A stretch of 64,000 nucleotides of DNA from PSRF01 sp051000815. GTDB lineage: Bacteria > Acidobacteriota > Blastocatellia > Pyrinomonadales > Pyrinomonadaceae. This document shows, piece after piece, positions 18,553-27,586 of this stretch. The position numbers and the translations under genes were made by a program. Within the stretch, counting starts at the first letter, position 1. Every line of letters starts with the position of its first letter. The notes below the pieces were generated by a model. That model ran no database searches and was not told where the DNA came from. It saw only the letters and a program-made list of their open reading frames with translations. Location: contig JBPCNX010000073.1 of the NCBI GenBank assembly GCA_051000815.1, positions 62,001-126,000 on the forward strand. Reading direction: 5' to 3'.

Positions 18553-19461
18553 TCACCGATCTCCGCGTTTAGGAACGGCATTTCCCATTCGCGTTTTGGC
18601 CTCAGTGATTCTTTGGGCCAGAGCCTGACCGATCTCAGAATCTGACGGCGTGCGACGCATTAGCTTCTCCCAATAACTAACTGCGCGCGGATAATCCTGG
18701 GCCTCAAACGCTGCGCTGCCTGCCAACTCCAGCAGTTTCGGATTCTCGGGATCAATCTTGAGGGCGCGGTCGATTATTTCAGTTGGCTCGCCGGCAAGCT
18801 TCCTGCCATTGGCCATCGCCGCAGCAAAAGCATAATCGGCCAGGAGATCCGCGTCGTTCGCTTTCAGCTCGGTAGCCTTCTTGTATGCGGTGCTGGCCTC
18901 CGAGTATTTCTCCAGCGAACTGTAAGAGCGTCCAAGCATGATCCAACCCTCCACGTCACCTGGGTTCTGTTCCAGTCTCTTGGCGAGGGCAGTAACGTTG
19001 GCTTCAATGCGTTCAGGAGAGAAGTTTGTGTCGGCAATTTCAGCCGGAGCCATGGCGGCCGGCCTTCCCGCAGGTGCAGGGACGGCGGAGAGCGCGCTCG
19101 AGTTTCCGAGGCGCAGGTAAAAAATGACTGCGACGATCGGTAGGGATACGGCCAGTACGTAAGCGAGATTGCGACCGCCTGCTGGTTTTGTGCGGGCCGC
19201 CACCGCGGGGGTCGCAACGTCTTCCAGCAATCGTTCCTCAAGTTCCTGTCGGTCCTGCTCATACTGCTCAGGGCTAATCAGACCGTTAGTCAGATCGGCT
19301 TCCAACTCGGCAAGCTGATCGCGGTAGACAGCGACGTTTGCTCCCTTTGCGGATTCATCCCTCGCGGTATCGTCATTGTCGGCTCGCTGAAGCAAGGGCG
19401 GCAGGACAAATGCCAACCCAATCGCCACAAAGATCGCACACACCAGCCAGAAGATGATCAT
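18553..19461 (-). CDS. ccmI: Cytochrome c maturation protein CcmI
   Basis: 302 residues, starting at the ATG whose first bases overlap the ccmH stop (ATGA). It has an N-terminal helix (MIIFWLVCAIFVAIGLAFVL) and then the CcmI signature VYRDQLAELEADLTNGLISP with the following ELEERLLED. A second helix near ~105-125 is followed by TPR repeats (~165-285). CcmI presents apocytochrome c to the CcmF/CcmH haem lyase. A longer in-frame start upstream would add a 52-residue leader lying inside ccmH and is rejected. Confidence 0.9.
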   Translation of the reverse strand: MIIFWLVCAIFVAIGLAFVLPPLLQRADNDDTARDESAKGANVAVYRDQLAELEADLTNGLISPEQYEQDRQELEERLLEDVATPAVAARTKPAGGRNLAYVLAVSLPIVAVIFYLRLGNSSALSAVPAPAGRPAAMAPAEIADTNFSPERIEANVTALAKRLEQNPGDVEGWIMLGRSYSSLEKYSEASTAYKKATELKANDADLLADYAFAAAMANGRKLAGEPTEIIDRALKIDPENPKLLELAGSAAFEAQDYPRAVSYWEKLMRRTPSDSEIGQALAQRITEAKTRMGNAVPKRGDR

Positions 19462-19934
19462 GCGGACCCCTTTTCTGTGGGAGCTTTCAGCAGCTCTGCC
19501 ACCTGGCGACGATCCTGGGGTGTGAGTGGCTGCTGGGTGACCAGGGCGCGACGTTGTTTGATCTGACGATACAAAACGGCGAGTCCAACCGCCAACAGGA
19601 GGAACGGTCCAAACCACAGTAAGTAAGTAGTCGGCGTTACCCGTGGCCGGTAGAGGACAAAATCTCCGTAGCGGCCCGTCAGAAACGTAACGATCTCCTG
19701 GTCAGTTTTTCCGGCCCTCATCTGTTCTCGAATTTCACGCCGAAGGTCTTCGGCAAGACCCGCGCGCGAATCCGCGAGCGTCTCATTCTGACAAACGAGA
19801 CAGCGCAGTTCCTGAGACAAAGCTTGCAGTCGTTTTTCCAGCTCCGGATCTTCGGCGAGGGGTTGCGCGGTTTGGCCTATGACGACACAAGTCACTGAGG
19901 ACAAAAGCAGCAGATGCATTAGAAGTCGCTTCAT
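19458..19934 (-). CDS. ccmH: Cytochrome c maturation thiol-oxidoreductase CcmH
   Basis: 158 residues. Signal peptide/anchor 1-20, then the CcmH redox motif LRCLVCQNETLADSRAGLAE (two cysteines, CxxC) near residues 43-62 and a C-terminal helix (TTYLLWFGPFLLLAVGLAVL). CcmH reduces the CXXCH cysteines of apocytochrome c together with CcmG. It overlaps ccmG and ccmI by four bases each, consistent with translational coupling. Confidence 0.94.
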   Translation of the reverse strand: MKRLLMHLLLLSSVTCVVIGQTAQPLAEDPELEKRLQALSQELRCLVCQNETLADSRAGLAEDLRREIREQMRAGKTDQEIVTFLTGRYGDFVLYRPRVTPTTYLLWFGPFLLLAVGLAVLYRQIKQRRALVTQQPLTPQDRRQVAELLKAPTEKGSA

Positions 19935-20455
19935 TTGCTCAAGTCTTTGACTAGTGGAAGAAGTTTGCCTTGCAGCACATCGGGCGTGAGCGGGCCAATG
20001 TGCTTAAAACGAATCACACCATCACGATCAATCAGATATGTTTCAGGAGCTCCGTAAACGCCATAATCAATTCCCACCCGGCCATCCAGATCCGCGGCAC
20101 TCAATAAGTAGGGATTGCCAAGATCATTGAGCCAGGCAAGCGCCTCTTGCCGTTCGTCCTTATAGTTAAGTCCGTAGATCGGTACGGCGCCGGAGCGGGC
20201 GAGTTCAAGCAAGAGCGGATGCTCTTCGCGACAGGAAATGCACCAGGAGGCCCAGACGTTAAAAAGCCATACTTTGCCGCGCATCTCCTGAGGGGAAAAT
20301 GTCTTTGCCGGCTCATGGAGTTGCGGTAACTGAAAAGCCGGCGCGGCCTTATTTATTAGCGGTGACGGGACTTCATGCGGGTCATGCCCGAGACCGATTG
20401 CCAGAAAAACAACCAGCACCACAAAGATTGCCAGGGGTAGCACAAAACGATTCAT
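19931..20455 (-). CDS. ccmG: Thiol:disulfide interchange protein CcmG/DsbE
   Basis: 174 residues. N-terminal signal anchor (LPLAIFVVLVVFLAIGLG), then a thioredoxin fold with active site ASWCISCREEHP near residues 69-80, and GAPETYLIDRDGVIRFKHIG containing the cis-proline region (GAPET), typical of DsbE. It supplies electrons for reducing apocytochrome c. It overlaps ccmF (ATGA, 4 nt) and ccmH. Confidence 0.94.
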   Translation of the reverse strand: MNRFVLPLAIFVVLVVFLAIGLGHDPHEVPSPLINKAAPAFQLPQLHEPAKTFSPQEMRGKVWLFNVWASWCISCREEHPLLLELARSGAVPIYGLNYKDERQEALAWLNDLGNPYLLSAADLDGRVGIDYGVYGAPETYLIDRDGVIRFKHIGPLTPDVLQGKLLPLVKDLSK

Positions 20456-22467
20456 GGCTTTTCCGCCGACGCTGTTGCCAATACCGGCGCGGTTTCCTGG
20501 CGAGATGGCTCTCGTGCTAATCGCTCTCTGCGTGCCGCCAAAGCGTATCGTCGATCACTTACGGCCAGTCCGCCACCCAGCGCCATCAACACTGCGCCAC
20601 CCCAGATCCAGCTAACGAATGGCTTGTAGTGAACCCGCACGCTCCAGGCGTTATTGCCGACTGGTTCCCCAAGCGAGATGTAGAGATCGCGAAAGACTCC
20701 AGTGTCGATCGCAGTTTCGGTCATCGCATTTCCAGATGCCAGGTAAGAGCGCTTCTCCGGATACATGGTGCGCAGGGCGTTCCCGCCTCTAGATATTTCC
20801 ATCTCGGCGCGCACCGCGCGATAGTTTGGTCCGGCAACGTTTTGGACTCCATTTAGCCTGAAGTCGTAACCACCAAGGCTTATAGTGTCGCCCGGCAACA
20901 TCCGCACGTCTTGTTCCGCTTGATACCCGGTGACCAGTGTTACGCCCATGATGAAAACAGCGACACCCAAATGCGCCAGTTGCATTCCGTAATAACTCCG
21001 GCTCTGCATTCTTAGCTTGCGCATTAGACTCAGCTGACCGGACGTATTATTAATGCGATCGCGCAGGTTCAGAATTGCAGTGGCTACAATCCAGATCGCC
21101 AACAAGAGTCCCAAACTGACTAAGGGTTTCCATCCGTTAACTATCAAGGGAAGGCCTATTGCCGTAACAGCACTAGCCGCAAATGCCCAACGAAGCCGCA
21201 CTGCCAGCTCTGGGAGGCTGGCCTTCCGCCAGCGCGCAATTGGTCCGACTCCCATCAGAAATATTGCGGGCACCATCAGCGCGACAAAGACGGTATTGAA
21301 ATACGGAGGGCCGACCGAAAGTTTTCCCATGCCCAGCGCGTCGATGATCAGCGGATAAAGTGTCCCCAGCAAGACCGAACCTGCGGCCACCGCGAGGAGA
21401 ACGTTATTAGCAAGCAGGAACGACTCCCGAGAGACTACTTCAAACTTGCCGCCGAGCCCGACTTGTTTCGCGCGCCAGGCGTAGAGAAGCAGAGAGCCGC
21501 CGATTACTACAGTTAAGAAGGCCAGGATAAAAATTCCGCGCTTGGGATCGGTGGCAAAGGCGTGAACAGAAGTAAGCACTCCGGAGCGAACTAAGAAAGT
21601 ACCGAGCAGACTTAAAGAGAATGCGGCGATGGCCAGCAGGACTGTCCAACTCTTGAAGCCGCCGCGTTTCTCCGTGACGGCTAGCGAGTGAATTAAGGCT
21701 GTACCAACAAGCCAGGGCATGAAGGAAGCATTCTCGACAGGATCCCAAAACCACCAACCGCCCCAACCCAATTCGTAGTAAGCCCACCAGCTACCGAGCG
21801 CGATACCGCAGGTGAGAAACATCCAGGCCACCGTCGTCCATGGTCGCGACCAGCGCGCCCACGTCGCATCGAGACGGCCGCTGATTAGAGCTGAGACCGC
21901 AAAAGCGAAAGCTACCGAGAAGCCGACATATCCCATGTAAAGCATTGGCGGGTGAACGACCATTGCAGGGTCCTGAAGCAAGGGATTGAGATCGCGACCA
22001 TCAGCAGCTGCCGGAAACAAACGGTCAAATGGATTAGACGTCAGCAGCATGAACAAGAGAAAGCCGACGCTGATAATTCCCATCACGCTCAGCACGCGAG
22101 CGACCATGTCCTCGGGAAGGTGTCGGCTGAAGAGCGTGACGGCGACGGTCCAGAGTCCGAGCATTAAGGCCCAGAGAAGCAACGAACCTTCGTGGGATCC
22201 CCAGGTGGCTGCAAGACGATAATGAAGTGGCAACTTTGAGTTTGAATTGGTAGCGACGTTGAGTACGGTGAAATCATTAGTTATGAATGAATAGCCAAGG
22301 CAGCAGAAGGCAATGGCAACGAAAATAAACTGCGCCTGACCCGCCGGAGCCGCGACTGCCATCCAGGTGCGATTACCACGTGCGGCGCCGATGAGAGGCA
22401 GCGTGGCCTGGGTTAGCGCCAGAAGCAGCGCCATGATTAAAGCGAACTGTCCAACTTCTGGGATCAT
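20452..22467 (-). CDS. ccmF: Haem lyase subunit CcmF
   Basis: 671-residue polytopic membrane protein with about 15 helices. The WWD domain (GWGGWWFWDPVENASFMPWL) lies near residues 232-251, with flanking conserved histidines, as in all CcmF proteins. Full family length (~650). CcmF takes haem from holo-CcmE and attaches it to CXXCH motifs with CcmH/I. In this window the obvious client is the octahaem cytochrome at 35954-39436. Confidence 0.96.
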   Translation of the reverse strand: MIPEVGQFALIMALLLALTQATLPLIGAARGNRTWMAVAAPAGQAQFIFVAIAFCCLGYSFITNDFTVLNVATNSNSKLPLHYRLAATWGSHEGSLLLWALMLGLWTVAVTLFSRHLPEDMVARVLSVMGIISVGFLLFMLLTSNPFDRLFPAAADGRDLNPLLQDPAMVVHPPMLYMGYVGFSVAFAFAVSALISGRLDATWARWSRPWTTVAWMFLTCGIALGSWWAYYELGWGGWWFWDPVENASFMPWLVGTALIHSLAVTEKRGGFKSWTVLLAIAAFSLSLLGTFLVRSGVLTSVHAFATDPKRGIFILAFLTVVIGGSLLLYAWRAKQVGLGGKFEVVSRESFLLANNVLLAVAAGSVLLGTLYPLIIDALGMGKLSVGPPYFNTVFVALMVPAIFLMGVGPIARWRKASLPELAVRLRWAFAASAVTAIGLPLIVNGWKPLVSLGLLLAIWIVATAILNLRDRINNTSGQLSLMRKLRMQSRSYYGMQLAHLGVAVFIMGVTLVTGYQAEQDVRMLPGDTISLGGYDFRLNGVQNVAGPNYRAVRAEMEISRGGNALRTMYPEKRSYLASGNAMTETAIDTGVFRDLYISLGEPVGNNAWSVRVHYKPFVSWIWGGAVLMALGGGLAVSDRRYALAARRERLAREPSRQETAPVLATASAEKP

Positions 22468-22532
22468 CTTTCGGGACGCGGCACCTTGTTGCGGCTTTCA
22501 AATCTTAGATTGGGTTTACGTCGCTGCGTAAA

Positions 22533-22550
22533 GCGCCGACAAGTCGGCGC
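22533..22550. repeat. 18-bp perfect palindrome between ccmE and ccmF
   Basis: GCGCCGAC and GTCGGCGC pair with only AA between them. The palindrome sits in the 93-bp gap separating ccmE from ccmF, the largest spacer in the ccmC-ccmI block. It may act as an mRNA processing stem; no T-run follows in the operon's direction. Confidence 0.5.
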
Positions 22551-22560
22551 ACTGAAAAAA

Positions 22561-23019
22561 CTACTGGTTGATTACAGTTTCCCCTGCCTCGCGTGCGTGC
22601 TTCGCCTTGTCGATTGCCTGCCCAGCTTCCGGAGGCATGTAGTTTTCATCGTGCTTTGCCAAAACCTGATCGGCATAGAAAACACCGTCTGTACCGATTT
22701 TCCCTTGCGCGACGCAACCCTTACCTTCTTTGAAGAGGTCCGGAAGAATTCCTTTGTAAACCACGGGAATGCTTTGAGCAGTATCGGTGACGACAAACCG
22801 CACGGTTAGCCCGTCACTTTCGCGTTGAACTGTTCCAGCTTGAACCAAGCCGCCGACTCTAAAGGTTCTGCCGACGGGCGCCTCTTTGGCGGCAACCTGA
22901 GACGGTGAAAAGAAAAAGACGAGATTGTCCTGAAAAGCGCTTAACACGAGCGCAGCAGCGATTCCCAGAGCGGCCAGTCCCGCGACAATAAATCCCACTC
23001 TTTTATGACGTCGCTTCAT
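22561..23019 (-). CDS. ccmE: Haem chaperone CcmE
   Basis: 152 residues. N-terminal membrane anchor (VGFIVAGLAALGIAAALVLS), then the OB-fold domain with RTFRVGGLVQAGTVQRE and the haem-binding histidine in LAKHDENYMPPE near residue 126. In the family this histidine binds haem covalently, with the following tyrosine conserved. It sits between ccmD and ccmF in the standard order. Confidence 0.95.
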   Translation of the reverse strand: MKRRHKRVGFIVAGLAALGIAAALVLSAFQDNLVFFFSPSQVAAKEAPVGRTFRVGGLVQAGTVQRESDGLTVRFVVTDTAQSIPVVYKGILPDLFKEGKGCVAQGKIGTDGVFYADQVLAKHDENYMPPEAGQAIDKAKHAREAGETVINQ

Positions 23020-23041
23020 TTTGTCTAACTCCTGCTAAAAC

Positions 23042-23188
23042 TCAGTTCTTAGAGTCTGCCTGAACACAGCGCTTCCGTCGCTTCAAAAGGAATACTACTT
23101 CCCCTCCGATTGCGACCAAGGTTAGCAGATAAGAACCCCAGACGTAGAAGGCATACCCACCCATGTTGAAGAAATCTGACCAGTTCAT
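23042..23188 (-). CDS. ccmD: CcmD-like small membrane protein
   Basis: 48 residues from the ATG at 23188 (MNWSDFFNMGGYAFYVWGSY), with one transmembrane helix and a basic cytosolic tail (LLKRRKRC). A longer in-frame start would lie inside ccmC and is rejected. Length and the G-G-Y-A-x-Y-V-W-x-S-Y pattern are characteristic of CcmD, which releases holo-CcmE from the CcmABC complex. It starts four bases after the ccmC stop. Confidence 0.88.
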   Translation of the reverse strand: MNWSDFFNMGGYAFYVWGSYLLTLVAIGGEVVFLLKRRKRCVQADSKN

Positions 23189-23192
23189 TTTT

Positions 23193-23918
23193 TTAAGCTC
23201 TGAGTTCTGCCATGCGAGCAATGTTCTGTTCACGTTCAAGTATGATACAGCGCAAACGCACCAGGACGACCGCAATCGAATATAACCAACACGCCCCGAG
23301 CATGATCAGCATTGCCGCCAACATTGGCGGAGCCATCGTCGGTTTGTCGAGTAGCCTAATCGTGGCGCCCTGGTGCAAGGTGTTCCACCATTCCACCGAA
23401 AAATAGATGATTGGAACGTTTATCACGCCGACTATCGCCAACAGAGCGCCGGCGCGATCGGCTCGTCGTTGATCATCAATCGCTGCCTGCAGTGAAATAA
23501 ATCCAATGTAAAGGAATAACAAGATCAGTGTCGATGTTACCCTTGCATCCCAGACCCACCACGTTCCCCAGGTTGGTTTTCCCCAGAGCGAACCCGTAAC
23601 GAGCGAAAGAAATGTAAACATCGCTCCGGTGATCGAGATGGATGCGGCCATCATCGACGCCAGGCGGGCGTTGAAAGCCCAGCCGATTCCTGCATAGATA
23701 GCCATGAGCACATAAAGCATCATGCCCATCCAGGCGGCGGGAACGTGAATAAAAATAATCCGGTAAGCATCTCCCTGCTGCGCATCAGTCGGCGCGATGA
23801 AGAAACCGACATATAACCCTACGACGAAGAGGACAGCTGCGGGAATCGCGAACCATGGGATCAGCTTTCCGGCGAGGGGATAAAAATTAGCGGGCGATGC
23901 GTATTTATAAAGATTCAT
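23193..23918 (-). CDS. ccmC: Haem-handling membrane protein CcmC
   Basis: 241 residues, six helices. The tryptophan-rich motif GKPTWGTWWVWDARVTSTLI (~118-137) is the CcmC WWD domain; conserved histidines flank it (IFIHVPAAWM upstream, WWNTLHQGATI downstream). CcmC loads haem on CcmE. It is followed closely by ccmD. Upstream is a 199-bp repeat-bearing gap before ccmB. Confidence 0.95.
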   Translation of the reverse strand: MNLYKYASPANFYPLAGKLIPWFAIPAAVLFVVGLYVGFFIAPTDAQQGDAYRIIFIHVPAAWMGMMLYVLMAIYAGIGWAFNARLASMMAASISITGAMFTFLSLVTGSLWGKPTWGTWWVWDARVTSTLILLFLYIGFISLQAAIDDQRRADRAGALLAIVGVINVPIIYFSVEWWNTLHQGATIRLLDKPTMAPPMLAAMLIMLGACWLYSIAVVLVRLRCIILEREQNIARMAELRA

Positions 23919-23937
23919 AGAAATTGACTTGTGGTCT

Positions 23938-24110
23938 TCGGCTTTGGGTCTTTCACCTTCGAACTTTGTGCTTGATCTTAGTGCTTGGTGGTTGGATTTT
24001 ACCGCATTGAATCTCTGTCTCAGATCTGTGTCTAGCTACAAGAGACATTCAAAATACAAAGTTCAAAGTTGAGTCAAAGAATCAAGGCCAAAGGCCAAAG
24101 ACCTAAGACC
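23938..24110. repeat. Imperfect inverted repeats of CAAAG-type heptamers between ccmB and ccmC
   Basis: The ccmB-ccmC gap holds CTTTGGGTCTTT/GAACTTTGTG text at 23946-23975. Opposed to it is ATACAAAGTTCAAAGTTGAG (24055-24074) with GGCCAAAGGCCAAAGACC (24087-24104). The arms could form a long imperfect hairpin. The same CCAAAG/AAAGTCC word family occurs inside the chelatase gene at 30916-31253. Confidence 0.6.
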
Positions 24111-24117
24111 AGGATTT

Positions 24118-24801
24118 CTATTCTAAAGATATTCTAAGCGCCGCCGCAGTTGCCCAGGGTGCAAACACCAGCGTCAGGGCCAGTAACGCCCCCAGAAGAG
24201 AGAGATTAGCCTGAGCACTAAAGCCCATGATGCTGGCATCGACCGCGCCCGCGCCAAAAATCAGCACGGGGATGTAAAGCGGAAGAACCAGCAACGAAAT
24301 CAAGACGCCGCCGTTTCGGAGTCCTAAAGTAAGCGCCGCTCCTATCGAGCCGATTAGTATCAGCACCGGCGTACCAAGCAACAAAGAAGTCACTAAGACC
24401 AGCAGCGTTTTGGATGACAGCCCGAACTGTATTCCCAGCACCGGTGCGATCAGAGCCAGCGGCACTCCGGTCAACAGCCACAAAGCGAATACCTTCGCTA
24501 GCACGATTAAATATAGCGGCTGTGGCGTGATTAGCAGTTGTTCAAGTGTGCCGTCCTGGAAATCGCTGGTAAACAATCTGCCGAGCGCCAGCATTGAGGC
24601 TAGTAATGCCGCTACCCAGACAACGCCAGGAGCGATCGAGCGTAACAACTCCATCTCCGGCCCAACCCCGAGGGGGAAAAGGCTAACTACAATGACGAAG
24701 AAAAAGAGTGTAGATAAAACATCTGTACGGCGGCGCCATGCCAGAGTTAGATCGCGGATTACCATCCAGCGGAACATCGATAGGGGAGACGTTGCGCTCA
24801 C
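24118..24801 (-). CDS. ccmB: Haem exporter membrane subunit CcmB
   Basis: 227 residues, six helices. The N-terminal segment MFRWMVIRDLTLAWRRRTDV and FQDGTLEQLLITPQPLYLIV are typical CcmB signatures. It overlaps ccmA by four bases. Together with CcmA (ATPase) and CcmC it forms the complex that releases holo-CcmE. Confidence 0.93.
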   Translation of the reverse strand: MSATSPLSMFRWMVIRDLTLAWRRRTDVLSTLFFFVIVVSLFPLGVGPEMELLRSIAPGVVWVAALLASMLALGRLFTSDFQDGTLEQLLITPQPLYLIVLAKVFALWLLTGVPLALIAPVLGIQFGLSSKTLLVLVTSLLLGTPVLILIGSIGAALTLGLRNGGVLISLLVLPLYIPVLIFGAGAVDASIMGFSAQANLSLLGALLALTLVFAPWATAAALRISLE

Positions 24802-25415
24802 GATGCAAGTTCGAGCCGCTGCAGCGAACCTGCGGAGAGACTTAATTCCTGGTGCGTGGCAATGATTGCCATTCCGCCCTTATGCAAATGCTCCCCAATT
24901 AATGTCTTCACGAGCGCCACCGCCGCCTTGTCCAGTGAAGTCAGCACCTCGTCAAGAACCCAGAGCGTAGCTGCAGAGGTGATTAAACGGGCCAAAGCCA
25001 GACGGCGTTGCTGTCCTTCGGAAAGCAGGCGCGCCGGCAGTTCATCGCGGCCCACAAGACCAATTTTCGCAAGAGCGAGTTTCGCATCTTCCAGGCTAAT
25101 TCCAACACCCGCTACCCCATTTGAAATACGTAGATTTTCCAGCGGGTTAAGTTCTTCCTTAACGCCGTTGCGGTGACCCACGTAACTGATCGCCGTAAGG
25201 TAATCCTCTGCCAGCGACGTGATGTTTTCACCCTGCCAGCGAATCTCGCCTTCGGCGGGGGCGAGAAGGCCGCAAACTATCCTTAGGAGACTGGTTTTAC
25301 CGCTGCCATTCGGGCCGGTAAGCTGGAGCAGGGAACCAGGTTGAAGCGAAAAGTTGACGTCGCTGAACAGCCGTCGATCTCCACGGACGCAACCCAGATT
25401 TACCGCCTCCAACAT
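24798..25415 (-). CDS. ccmA: Cytochrome c maturation ABC ATPase CcmA
   Basis: 205 residues. Walker A GPNGSGKTS near residues 34-42, signature LLSEGQQRRLALARLI (ABC C-loop) near 130-145, Walker B ATLWVLDEVLTSLD, and the H-loop in AIIATHQE. The short length (about 200) fits CcmA. It is the first gene of the ccm operon. The 110-bp gap to the divergent chelatase gene (25416-25525) must hold both promoters, though I see no clear consensus there. Confidence 0.94.
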   Translation of the reverse strand: MLEAVNLGCVRGDRRLFSDVNFSLQPGSLLQLTGPNGSGKTSLLRIVCGLLAPAEGEIRWQGENITSLAEDYLTAISYVGHRNGVKEELNPLENLRISNGVAGVGISLEDAKLALAKIGLVGRDELPARLLSEGQQRRLALARLITSAATLWVLDEVLTSLDKAAVALVKTLIGEHLHKGGMAIIATHQELSLSAGSLQRLELAS

Positions 25416-25525
25416 GCAGCGATATTAGCCGAGTGAGCATTGCTTGTCATTTCGCGCCGTCGGAATGATGCGATGAAGGCTTGCCGCGTCAAATCTTTTC
25501 CGCTAAAAGAGATGGCACCTTTGTG

Positions 25526-27556
25526 ATGAAAATCAGCCCGCTGAAAACTCGTGGAAAGAGCAACGCTCGCCCTCAACGGCCGCCGGTGTATCCGTTTACG
25601 GCTATCGTGGGGCAGGAAGCGATGAAGCTCGGTTTGATCCTCAACGTTATCGAGCCTGTAATTGGTGGGGCGCTAATCATGGGACATCGCGGCACCGGGA
25701 AATCAACAGCAGTGCGCGGCCTCGCCGACCTGCTGCCCGAGAGTTGGGTAGTGTGCGGCTGTCTTTACCGCTGCGATCCGGCTGACGAAAGGAATGCATG
25801 CGACTCATGTAGTGCGAGATCTCTTGATGGGGTCAAAGTCAACCGCGAGCGAGCTTCCGTTCCGGTTGTCGAATTACCTCTGGGCGCCACCGAAGATCGC
25901 GTCTGCGGCGCTATCGACATTCAAAAGGCTGTGGGGGAGGGAATCAAAGCGTTCGAACCAGGCTTGCTGGCTCGCGCCAATCGCGGTTTCCTGTATATCG
26001 ATGAAGTAAACCTCCTTGAAGATCATCTTGTGGATCTCCTGCTGGATGTAGCCGCCACAGGCCGCAACAAAGTTGAGCGCGAAGGCCTATCTGTCGAGCA
26101 TCCCGCCCGCTTTGTGCTGATCGGTTCAGGAAATCCCGAAGAAGGAGAACTCCGACCGCAGTTGTTGGATCGCTTTGGTCTTCATGTGGAGGTTATAACT
26201 GAGGACGAACTTGATGAGCGGGTCGAGATTGTTGAAAGGCGCGGAGCTTACGAGCGAGACCCTGACGCGTTTTGCGCTGATTTTGAACGAAGTCAAGCTA
26301 AACTGCGCCAACGAATTATCAAGGCGCAAAAGACTGCCGCGGCTGTGAAGTTTGACCGGCCCTTACTCAGAAAGGTGGCGCAGCTTTGTTCCGATCTCAG
26401 GATTGATGGTCATCGTGGTGAGTTAACAATCACGCGGGCGGCCCGCGCGCTGGCAGCGTTCGAGGGGAGAAAAAAGATTACTGCGGAAGACGTAAAGCGG
26501 GTAGCCGCGATGGCTTTGCGTCACCGCTTAAGGCGCGACCCGCTTGAGGAAACGGCCAGCACTGAACGAATTCAACAGGCTTTGGAACGCACGTTTCAGG
26601 AAGCGCGGCCAAGTCAAAAGGAAACCCCCGGGGGGAATGGCGAAGGCCCCGGCAGTATGGAAGGTAGAGAGACAAGCGGCCAGAAGAGTTCCGAGTCTGC
26701 GGCAAATCGCGGAAGCGCTGCGGGTGCGACGGGACAGCGTAACTCCGAAGCTCCGATACGAAATGAGACCACGACATCGACTCCGCATCTTCCTCTGGAG
26801 GATCGTAGCCGGACGAAAAGTGGTTCGTCATTCTTAGGGGGCAAGGGGCAACGAGATGGAGTGCAGCACTTTCGCAATCACCTTCGTGGCAGATATGTTC
26901 GGGCCACCACCACCGGCAAATGCGGTGCTCGGTTGGCAGTTGACGCCACGCTGCGCGCGATGGTCACTTCCAGCGCGCCGTCAGATGCTTTACGTTTTCA
27001 GGAACTCAGTCGTAAGAGCGGAAGGCTGTTTATTTTTGCGATTGACACATCAGGCAGCATGGCCCTGCACCGCATCGGTCAGGCGAAAGCCGCGGTGCTC
27101 AACTTGCTAAAACAATCCTACGTGAGACGCGACAGCGTTGGGATTATTGGAATTCGCGGAAGCGGCGCAGAGGTTCTATTGCCGCCCTCAAAAAGCATTC
27201 TGCGAGCGCGACGAGCACTTGAATCGCTGCGCGTCGGCGGGGGTACACCACTGGCCGCCGGCCTCGTTGCTGCTCTGAACCTGGCGAAGAACGCTGGCGA
27301 CAAGACGGGTGAGGTTGCCGTTCTATTGTTTACGGATGGCCACGCAAACGTCGCTGCGAGTCAATCGAATAATGATCGCGCGCTGCGTCGAGCGATCATT
27401 ACCCGTGAACTCACCGCGCTGGGTGCAAAGTTTGCCGCAGCTGGAGTGCGCTTGATAGTAGTAGATACTCAACCCGGTTTCATTTCGAATCGCGAAGCAG
27501 TAATGCTGGCGGAGACAATGGGAGCCGCCTATACAAGGCTAGGTGGGTCACTTTGA
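25526..27556 (+). CDS. Fused ChlI-ChlD chelatase AAA+/VWA subunit
   Basis: 676 residues from the ATG at 25526 (GAGATGG ten bases upstream). The ChlI/BchI-like AAA+ half has PFTAIVGQEAMKLGLILNVI, Walker A GHRGTGKS (53-60), a four-cysteine stretch CLYRCDPADERNACDSC (79-95) and Walker B GFLYIDEV (154-161). A Gly/Ser/Gln-rich linker (~350-450) leads to a ChlD/CobT-like VWA domain whose MIDAS is FAIDTSGSMAL, with LLFTDGHANVA further on. Such I-D fusions are known as putative cobaltochelatase subunits and drive ATP-dependent metal insertion by a BchH/CobN partner. That partner is encoded in two pieces just downstream. Confidence 0.9.
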   Translation: MKISPLKTRGKSNARPQRPPVYPFTAIVGQEAMKLGLILNVIEPVIGGALIMGHRGTGKSTAVRGLADLLPESWVVCGCLYRCDPADERNACDSCSARSLDGVKVNRERASVPVVELPLGATEDRVCGAIDIQKAVGEGIKAFEPGLLARANRGFLYIDEVNLLEDHLVDLLLDVAATGRNKVEREGLSVEHPARFVLIGSGNPEEGELRPQLLDRFGLHVEVITEDELDERVEIVERRGAYERDPDAFCADFERSQAKLRQRIIKAQKTAAAVKFDRPLLRKVAQLCSDLRIDGHRGELTITRAARALAAFEGRKKITAEDVKRVAAMALRHRLRRDPLEETASTERIQQALERTFQEARPSQKETPGGNGEGPGSMEGRETSGQKSSESAANRGSAAGATGQRNSEAPIRNETTTSTPHLPLEDRSRTKSGSSFLGGKGQRDGVQHFRNHLRGRYVRATTTGKCGARLAVDATLRAMVTSSAPSDALRFQELSRKSGRLFIFAIDTSGSMALHRIGQAKAAVLNLLKQSYVRRDSVGIIGIRGSGAEVLLPPSKSILRARRALESLRVGGGTPLAAGLVAALNLAKNAGDKTGEVAVLLFTDGHANVAASQSNNDRALRRAIITRELTALGAKFAAAGVRLIVVDTQPGFISNREAVMLAETMGAAYTRLGGSL

Positions 27557-27586
27557 AGATTCGCATTGTGAACTCCGAGGGCGTTC

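Noticed and set aside
22533..22550. Terminator between ccmE and ccmF
   Set aside because: The palindrome is perfect but has no T-run in the operon direction, so it is listed as a repeat only.
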